Positions 45,206 through 64,000 of a stretch of DNA of 64,000 nucleotides are shown piece by piece. Within the stretch, counting starts at the first letter, position 1. The number at the start of each line of letters is the position of its first letter. The stretch comes from Lineus longissimus (taxonomy: Eukaryota > Nemertea > Pilidiophora > Heteronemertea > Lineidae). Under the pieces are notes generated by a model. It had not been told where the DNA came from. It worked only from the letters and a program-made list of their open reading frames with translations, and did no database searches. Location: NCBI RefSeq assembly GCF_910592395.1, contig NC_088323.1:6760001-6824000 (forward strand). Direction: 5' to 3'. The position numbers and the translations under genes are program-made.

Positions 45206-48178
45206 CAGGTTTTCTCATAGCGACAGGGTTTTTATAGAGAAGATTCCTTCCATCTGACAAGCAACAATTTGTGGAGAGGGGGGAGGAAGAGCAGATGCAT
45301 CACAGAGGGGGCCATGAGATGCTGCCTCTTTAGAACCTGCTGTCATAGTTCAATCAAGCCAAATCATTCACCGCAAAAGAAAACCATGCCGATTTTTAAC
45401 TGATAAAGGTACATTTAGATTTAATTTTTAGGCCATGGTACAATTTCGATAGGTCGTGCGATAAATCTTCAATATATTTCTTTGTTCTTGATTAATCAAT
45501 TGGGTTTGTGGGGCAACTGATTTTATGTCCTGCATGTGACTCGAGGTCATGGACGAGGTCAAGCATAAAGTGCAAAGGAAGGATTGATTGTATGCCAAGG
45601 AGTCTTTAGCCAACTTCTATTGGAACTGGAGTAGAATACGAGTCCCCCAAAGTCGGATAGAAGTCGTCCCTTCGGTCTCCATAGTCCATAAGCCTTTTTC
45701 CAGCGCATGGTTTAATGGCCAAGGCCCAAGTCAACAATTCGGTTGAAAGACCTTTTTTATTACCATCCATAACAGAAAATAGGGGTGCTCAGAATCCGTT
45801 CCCACTTCATAATTACCTGACCCAAGATATCAAATTAAGACTTTTCGACAAAATTGGTATTTAAAGGGTTAATAGCAAGTAAGGTCAACAAGAAGTAGCA
45901 ATTAAACAGCCTCTCTTATATTCTTGCATCTTGTGATACACTAGTACTTGTATTCACACTCCAAGGTAGCAATCATAGAGTGGCAATTAAACAGCCTCCC
46001 ATTTCTTGCGCATACCAATATCATGCCAGTAATCCTTAGGTGCAAATGGTAGCGAGTAGGCTTGGCTGATTGGAACGAGAGGCTGTCTGGTCTGAAGGCA
46101 CACAAAAGTTGTACACTGAGCGAGAGATGTATCGACACATTATTTAAGAAATTGGAGACTTACAGCCAAGGCACCTGAGGGTTCTTAGTTTGTTTAATTG
46201 CAATTGAACTTAAACATCAGCCAAATTTTCACACACCGGCAAATGCATCCACCAATGCCAGCATTCCAAGGCCAACCAAAAGGGAATACGCACTGGCCCG
46301 GCCACCATTTGGTACCGAGTAATGATGATCACACAGCAGAATCTACCATAGCTAGAGCGGGGGGGGGGGGGGGGGGGGACCAATGCAGCCCCCACCCCCA
46401 CAAAGAGTCACACAAAATATGCTTTTGACTATGATTTTGGTCGAAGTGTCATTTTGCCCCTTTCCTCAAACCAAAAAGGCAGCTAAATGCCCCTAAATGG
46501 CATGCACATACCTGTAGCATGTTTACACTTATGCTTTACACTCATTTGCCGCCTCTTCCACCCAGATCAATAATACATCAGTTACCGCGGCGATATTTCC
46601 GCACAAACTTGGTCTAGGATCGATAACCCATGCCGATTGCCTCCTTTTCTACTCACTCATTAGTATGCGTCCTTTTGTGAAACAACACAAGCATATTTAT
46701 TTTTAGAGACAATCAATCGTTGAACGATCGACTTAAAAAATCTGAATAGTACACTAGATTCTCCTATATATCTGACAAAAGAGTTTATTTCGAGGATAAT
46801 GGATCGTTGATACGTTCATGTTCCAGAAAAAAACTTGTGTTTGGAATGTGATGAGATGTATTTTAAGAGGGAATTAGAGAAGGTATACTTGGAGAGATGC
46901 CTCCACATATTGGCAGTTGATAAAACAGCAAAATTCAAATATCAAGCGATTCTGATTTGCCTTTCTGCAGAGACGAAATATCACACTTTTGGGATGATGA
47001 TGCCTCCAGCCCTTTCCCGACAACAAGTAGATATCACGGAAGAAGAAGTTGGTGGGATTAATTCATTAAAGGGGGGGGGACATTCAAAACACTTCTGGCT
47101 AGCAGACACCTTGAGGAAAACCGAAAGACATAGAAAAGACAAGCTGCTTTACTCTGGGACTGAGGAACAGCTCGTGAATGGCTGAATGCAGGAGGAAAAC
47201 GTGTGGAGGTCACTCTTATCAAAGAGGAGAAAAACCAACAGATGAAATACCCAAGTTGTCCCTTTAAAGGGGGAGAACGACCAACACTTCTGACTGGTAG
47301 ACGACGATGTCAAGGAAAGCTGTGAGGAATACAGCAAGTTCTAGAAAAGACGCGCCGCTGTGCAACGGGACTTGAGATAAAGCACAGGGAAGGCTGCATA
47401 GTAGGACACAAAATATCTGGCCCTATCTTGAGGGTTTTTTGGGGGGAGGGGAAGTATTATCCACGTTTTCCATCATAGATACAAGATAGATGCTTCAATT
47501 TCCAATCCCGCAACCAACAACGTAAAAGCCTGGGTTGTTCTCAGCCTGTATATTTATTGATCAGTTTGCCGTCATTGATTAAACCACCACACAACACAAT
47601 CTCTTCCTATCAAACCAGTCAATAATGACATTAAGCGGGAACGATGTATTTGCTTTTGCTGGTCAGATACCGTCTCCAAGGACAACAATGATTTAGTATG
47701 CGGCAGTATCACACATCTTGAAGAGCATTCACTGTAATTTCACAGTAGCGCTGACGGCGAATGTTGTCCTTGGTACACCAAGACTATACCCAAGATGAAG
47801 TTCATGTCACTATACCATGGCTACACTTCTGTTTATCAAACTCCACCCAGGTCCTGATAACATCCACGAGCCACCCCTACCTATGACAGCAGGAGCCAGG
47901 CCCAATGAGAAGAACCTAAACGAAATTCACTGTGAAAAGATTCTGAGGTAACCAGGACATCCTCATTTTCTCGACAGCGACAGCGAGCATCTCCAGCAGC
48001 CAGTTGAATGTAATAAGCCTCAAGCTACCATCGTCATGCACAAGGAATGATGTAACGCGACGCCGAGAAAAACATACTAAGTCAAGCCGCCCGGGAGGTG
48101 TACTGGGTTCAGAATGATAATATGATTTGTCAATAATACGACAAACTGTCAACGAGATGACAATAAGCTGAGTGCAAT
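45206..48178. other. Non-coding interval; homopolymer and small duplications
   Basis: A 20-base G-run (46359-46378) is present. GCAATTAAACAGCCTC occurs twice (about 45899 and 45981). AAACCAACAGATGAAATACC near 47233, followed by TTGTCCCTTTAA, is a one-ended relic of the TTAA MITE family. The plus ORF at 46835-47185 (116 codons) has no recognised motif. Confidence 0.5.
46359..46378. repeat. Poly-G run of 20
   Basis: An uninterrupted run of 20 G, followed shortly by CCCCCACCCCC. It can form G-quadruplex or hairpin structures and is also a likely sequencing/assembly weak spot. Confidence 0.9.
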
Positions 48179-48270
48179 ACAGTGGAACCTCTCTTAGGGG
48201 ACACCTCTCTTATCAGGACACTTTTTATCAAGAACAGTACTTGTCATTACTGACAGCGTACTAAATATGG
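48179..48270. mobile_element. Truncated MITE, CAGTRGAACCTCTCT family
   Basis: ACAGTGGAACCTCTCTTAGG then GGACACCTCTCTTATCAGGA matches one end of the family. The other terminal repeat is absent. Confidence 0.7.
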
Positions 48271-50652
48271 AGGTTAACTGTAGTTGGGTTCGGGTGACGT
48301 GGACCTGACCTTGCTTAGGTGCACCTGTTTGTATGTCCCTGTGGCCCTAAGGGCTAAACTGGTGGGACCCCTGGCTCTTGGAAGGTCCAACCATGCCAGA
48401 CAGGTCTTAGGAACGGGTCCAGCTGAAAGTTTGATCCAAGCATTTGTGACGACGCCTCGAGGAGGCAGCCCCTCCACACCTGCTGGACAACTCATTTCGT
48501 CACTGTACAAAGTCACAGAAACGAAACAGATCTATTGGAAATTTCTCTTTCACTTTTAATTGCTTGATCATGTTGCAAGTATATAAGAAAGTATGGTAGT
48601 TGAGTACTGTGTTCAGCCTCTTTTACAAACATTAAACATGTTAAACGACTGAAATCGAGAAATCATGCACTCTAAGAAACATTGACACATAACCATCCAA
48701 ACGTCTGCTAGGTACCGAGCAAACTGGGAAGGAGGTGTACAAGGGGGGGGGGGGGTGTCATATCATCATCATGTGATAGCATGTGTCAATAATGAATATG
48801 ACCAACTGTCAACAAACACAAGAAAATAAGCAAAGTTGACCAGTTGTGAACCTTTTTTCTGCCTTTACCGATAAAACAACTGAATTTTTGAAATCATGTC
48901 ACAAGAAACGTGTGTGGCATAGAACCATTATCCAAGTGACTGACAGGCACAGAGCAATATTGGAAAGGAGGTGTGCGGGGGGGGGGGGAGTGTAATGTAA
49001 ATATCATGTATCAATAATATGTCAACAGACCCAACACATTGGGTCCTATTTTCAGCCATGTCAGCAACTGAATTCTTGAAATCATGCACCAAGAAACGTG
49101 AGTGACATAGAACCATTACCCAAGCATCTGATAGGCACAGGACTGAGAAAACTGGGGGAATGATGGTGTGGGTTGGGGAAGGGGATTCATATCAGCGGTG
49201 ATTTGAGGCGGAGACAGACTGCATTCAGCTTCCCTTTCTCTTAGTTGACTGCTGACACATGTACAATGTATCAGCGGAATCAGAGTCAAACATAATTTGA
49301 AGAAATTGTGATTATATTCTTCAGATTTTTCCTCAAAGATTTTGTTTTTTAAAAGTTTTCTTATGTGAGAACTGGTTAGGGAGCTGATAACATGCACAGA
49401 ATGGAGGTTCCAAGCATGGATATCAATGAACATGAATTTCTCCCAAACCCGGCCCGTAGTTTAGGTTTTACCTGGGCTCTGTGAGGGATACAGGGCTATC
49501 CTTCTTGGAGATTCTTGAAAAAAATTGATAAAAAGTTAGCAATTTCAAACAGGTGAATATCACGTATAAATGTCAGATACTAGAGAGCGTTAGACAACTA
49601 ACAAACGTTTTGCAAGTTTTCTGTATTTTCGAGGAAAAAAATTCTCAGTATCATCACTGTTGTGCAATTTGACCAACTTTTTAATCTAAAACTGCAGAAT
49701 TAAACAAATCAGAGGTTTTCAGCAGTTAGCTATTATTCCGTGGCCTGAAGCATGTCTGCAGGCGGCCAGACCGCAGATCTGTGCTAATAATCGCATAACT
49801 CATGGTAATTATTACAGATTCATGGTATAAGCAATCATGAATATGTATCCTGATGTATTTTCCCGGTAATGCCGATTAATCGACCAGGCAAATATTTACA
49901 CATTGATATACATCAGATTAACTGATAAGGGGGGGAGAGGGGTACCTGTCATGAAGTCCCGTGGTAAGAATAGCCCCATCCCAAATCCCGATAGGCAGTT
50001 CCACAAATTCTGACGCAATTTTCTTGCCCCTCTTGAATTCCACAAATTCTGCTACAATATGGGTGTCTGTACCAAAATCGTCTTTTTTGGTTTATACTGG
50101 CATCAGGAAAAAACCATTGCCCTTCGGATACCACACCTCAAAGCATTCCTGCATTCCTGCATCCCCCCCCACACACACACACACACTAGGCCCCTAGTAA
50201 GCTTCTTGGTCTTGAACAGGGGGGCAAGAGGCTGCAAGGTGGGGGGCCAAATAACATTTTTTGAAATTTAAGGGCCTGATTACAGGTGACTTCTATGGGG
50301 TAATTTGGTTCCCCCCCCCCCCCCCCCCTTCAGCTATGTCCCAGCCCATCAAGCAAAATCCAACCGATCTGAATTCCCCAGCAGAGTTTAAACCCAGACA
50401 CCCCCGCAGATGGCAGCACCAGCTGGCCGAGACAGTTGGCGCCGTGCCAAGGCCCATCCCTACAATCAATACCCGGTAGTCTAGCATGCTCTTCATTCAT
50501 GGCAGTCTATTAGGCATCAGAGATCCACTTGGTGCGTGTACATGAATGTATAAGTAAGGAACCTCAGATCTGAGACACATTAAAGGGGTATGCTATTCAT
50601 AACAATTACTGGTGACTTCTGAACGCAGTGCATAAGCTTGGCAGTTAACAGT
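48271..50652. other. Non-coding interval with one three-unit duplication
   Basis: It contains the repeat at 48643-49195 and a C-run at 50311-50328. The ORF pair at 48274-48559 on opposite strands has no motif. A fragment of the dispersed repeat lies at 50581-50640. Confidence 0.45.
48643..49195. repeat. Three diverged tandem units of roughly 190-240 bp
   Basis: Each unit carries ACTGAAT/AAATC, GAAATCATGCAC, AAGAAACGTG, CATAGAACCATTA and GGAGGTGTRC followed by a G-run. Units begin near 48648, 48880 and 49065. Divergence indicates an old duplication, with independently expanded G-runs. Confidence 0.75.
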
Positions 50653-50832
50653 ACAGTAGAACCTCTCTTAGAGGACACCTCTCTATAAAGGACACCAGCC
50701 CTGTCAAGGACACTAGTTATGGTCCCAAATTTGTTGTTGCCATTCAATTTGACCTCTCTAAACAGGACACCCCTCTATTAAGGACAGCATTTGTCAAACC
50801 CGAGGGTGTCCTTAATAGAGAGGTTCTACTGT
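50653..50832. mobile_element. TA-flanked MITE, CAGTRGAACCTCTCT family, reverse-oriented copy
   Basis: ACAGTAGAACCTCTCTTAGA at the left is mirrored by AGAGAGGTTCTACTGT at the right, with TA on both sides. The interior (GCCATTCAATTTGACCTCTC) is the reverse complement of the other copies. Confidence 0.9.
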
Positions 50833-51100
50833 ACATCCAGACAGGATTGCCAATCTTCCGGGATAGCCCAATGACAGGTCCAATCTGATTCGGTGACCTC
50901 AGTACGGAGGTTCCAATAACATTAGATTACAATCTTTATATTTATTACTCTGATTAATACATATTAAAGCTATGATTGGATGAATTGACGTGCATGACAT
51001 GGAGCAATAAACCTATATACACACGCAGGTAAATAAATATAGCGATCAGAAGCTTGTCTGTAATATAGACGGAATTGGTCGGTGACAGAACAGTGATTTG

Positions 51101-51416
51101 TTAAAGGGACAACTTGGACATGGGATTGACTTGGCCAGGAGGATAATACACCTCCTTGCCACCATGCGCCGCCACTTGTAATATCACACTGATGCCGATC
51201 TCTGATGAGATTTTCGTCAGCGTTGCGAGACTGTTTTGGACACGGCATATAAAGCATATAAATATCAGACAGGCCTATGGTCACACACTGTTCTAGTGCA
51301 CTGTCTGTTGCAGTTCAATAACTTTTGAATTATCCTACTTGGAGAAGTCGCGGCCCTGCTGGAAGCCATTTTTGTATGAAAAACCAACATATCTCATACC
51401 CATGTTGTCCCTTTAA
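51101..51416. mobile_element. TTAA-flanked MITE, copy 2
   Basis: TTAAAGGGACAACTTGGACA at the left is mirrored by CATGTTGTCCCTTTAA at the right. Its reverse complement matches 4419-4676 through the interior (GAGATATGTTGGTTTTTCAT; GGCTTCCAGC; TATCCTCCTGGC). It is intact at both ends and non-coding. Confidence 0.85.
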
Positions 51417-51592
51417 GGCTCAAAATGATGTATATACAGTACGGAAACCAGCAAGATTCAGCCTCAAGAATATGTCTGAAGCCAGTGGCTGCATCAATAT
51501 GGCTGAAGTCATGTTGTCATTTTACCAGTGTGCATCGGCAAGTGCACAAGTACACAAATTTAAACTAAGCATTTAAGTATTCTTACAGCATG

Positions 51593-51764
51593 TATCCACT
51601 GGTTATACTGCATCCAGGTTAACATGCATGTCATTGCATTAGGTATGGTGGCCCTGAACCAGTATATCTAGTGGATCATATCCACTGGTTATGCTGCATC
51701 CAGGGTAACATCCATGTCATTGCATTAGGTATGGTGGCCCTGAACCAGTATATCTAATGGATCA
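51593..51764. repeat. Direct tandem duplication, 86-bp unit
   Basis: TATCCACTGGTTATACTGCA and TATCCACTGGTTATGCTGCA start the two units at 51593 and 51679. Both end with GAACCAGTATATCTARTGGA. Only a few differences separate them. Confidence 0.95.
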
Positions 51765-52078
51765 ATGCTGTTTCAGCAGGGCCGTAACTGGGGTAGAGGC
51801 AAATGGCCCTCAAAGTTCACAAGAAACTTTTTGTAAACATTTTAAGAATGGCGGAGGACAAGAGGTGTTATAACCCCCCATGACCAAAATGCAAGTGACA
51901 GGCCTGTTTAGCAAAAAAATATTTGGTTCCACCAAAGAAACTGGTTGCATTTTGCTTCTGATCACGACGACGTGTCATTCACCTTAGAAAAACCAATCAA
52001 GAGGCTGAAATCACCCTTCATACGCAAACGCCCCCAAAAGATGATAACTCTAAAATAAAATATGCAATATTTGTTTAC

Positions 52079-52128
52079 CTGTAGGGGTCGTGGGAAGTCT
52101 TCTGACTGGTGGGCCGTCAGAGCGCTGA
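52079..52128 (-). CDS. Candidate alternative kinesin tail exon
   Basis: A 50-base stretch has a pyrimidine-containing acceptor (CAACTTTAG) and a donor (ACAG/GTAAAC). If the GTAAGT that overlaps the kinesin stop codon at 52831 were used as a donor, this exon would continue the frame with a basic, proline-rich sequence (HQRSDGPPVRRLPTTPT) and leave one base for a further exon, which I cannot place. Some kinesin-1 tails are extended beyond the IRGG segment, so this is plausible. It rests on splice-site fit alone. Confidence 0.3.
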
Positions 52129-52830
52129 CTAAAGTTGTTTCTATGAAAATGAAACAAGGCAAGTGGAAAATAAGCAAAATAAAAACACGGCATGCAAATG
52201 GAAAGAAATACGAGGACGACTAAGATGTACGAATGGGGGAGTTTGTGGAGCCTCTTGGCCATGTGAGGGCACCACACAGCCTGAGCCTGAGCCGTGGTGC
52301 TGCAGCTCATCATGAGGGAAAAGCAAACAAACAATAAGGTAAAGTTGTACAATTACAGCCGCGTAGTGTTGAAAAGAACACACAGTACATATCAATGCAC
52401 ACAGAAGCTATAATTGTACCACCTTACCTTACTAGATAAATGATGTAGCATGCAGCAAATTTTCAAGCGATGCTGACATTTTTCACATATAAAGCTCCAT
52501 GCAATAATTCAACCAACATTTTAGCCAAAATCACCAAACAACATCTAAAGCTTGACATCTTGAACAAGGAAATGACAAACAAATCCAGAAAGATGGTTAA
52601 AGAATCAAATTATGACGATTACGAAGGCTACCCAATAACTACATCAGCATTACTAAAGCAACAATCAAATACCCCCTGCTTGCAACGCAATGAGAGCACA
52701 ACTATAAAATGCAAATGGTACTACGACTACACAGGCAAATATACCCGCAGTAAAGCTCTGCGCTCTGACGGCAATCCATTGAATAGTTCAAGTCAGAGTC
52801 GATATGTATCATGATGATATAGATATTAAC

Positions 52831-64000
<11,170 letters not shown>

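Larger units (their letters stand above)
50833..52078. other. Region 3' of the kinesin stop codon
   Basis: It contains a TTAA MITE (51101-51416) and an 86-bp duplication (51593-51764). TTTATT near 50940 on plus gives AATAAA on minus and could end a kinesin 3' UTR of about 1.9 kb, but nothing confirms it. Confidence 0.35.

Noticed and set aside
52050-52395. Hydrophobic 84-100-residue ORFs as a kinesin tail extension or small membrane protein
   Set aside because: The hydrophobic run is unlike any kinesin tail, no start context or second exon supports it, and only the 50-base stretch with good splice sites is worth keeping as a candidate.

Overview
The window looks like nuclear DNA from an invertebrate animal. 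It has spliced genes with GT-AG introns, tRNA-derived SINEs, many short inverted-repeat elements and minisatellites, and no prokaryotic features. The kinesin tail resembles lophotrochozoan (mollusc-type) kinesin-1, so a marine lophotrochozoan is my best but weak guess. Every gene I can support is on the minus strand.

Region 1 (about 1-24.6 kb) is a tandem array of four intact 14-3-3 genes (8376-9110, 14948-15697, 19747-20514 and 23837-24586). Each codes for 244-255 residues in one uninterrupted exon, and each has a splice acceptor only 7-8 bases before the ATG, so all four have an intron in the 5' leader. Downstream of three of them lies a similar 3'-end block: an AATAAA signal plus flanking bases near 3781, 10640 and 17046. 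That suggests whole transcription units with 2.7-4.6 kb 3' UTRs were duplicated. The proteins are of the zeta-like (non-epsilon) type with intact phosphopeptide-binding residues. The copy at 23837 is the most diverged. Left of the array are a ~705-bp tandem satellite (1-1700) and a hairpin-forming minisatellite (2922-3722).

Region 2 (about 24.6-52.8 kb) contains no coding sequence I can support. It holds small inverted-repeat transposons, including one nested in another repeat, a 12-copy 45-bp minisatellite and duplicated non-coding blocks. Two isolated poly(A)-like signals could belong to unseen transcripts.

Region 3 (52,831-64,000) is the 3' part of a kinesin-1 heavy chain (KIF5-type) gene. 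Fourteen exons join in frame to about 813 residues, running from the middle of the motor domain to the IAK tail motif; the first ~140 residues lie beyond the right edge. Its introns carry SINEs, MITEs, a LINE relic, several minisatellites and degenerate copies of an exon-intron junction.

I found no operon-like or defence-like system. The most unusual structure is the 14-3-3 array with its repeated leader-acceptor plus single-exon architecture. Second is the kinesin gene's repeat-remodelled splice sites.
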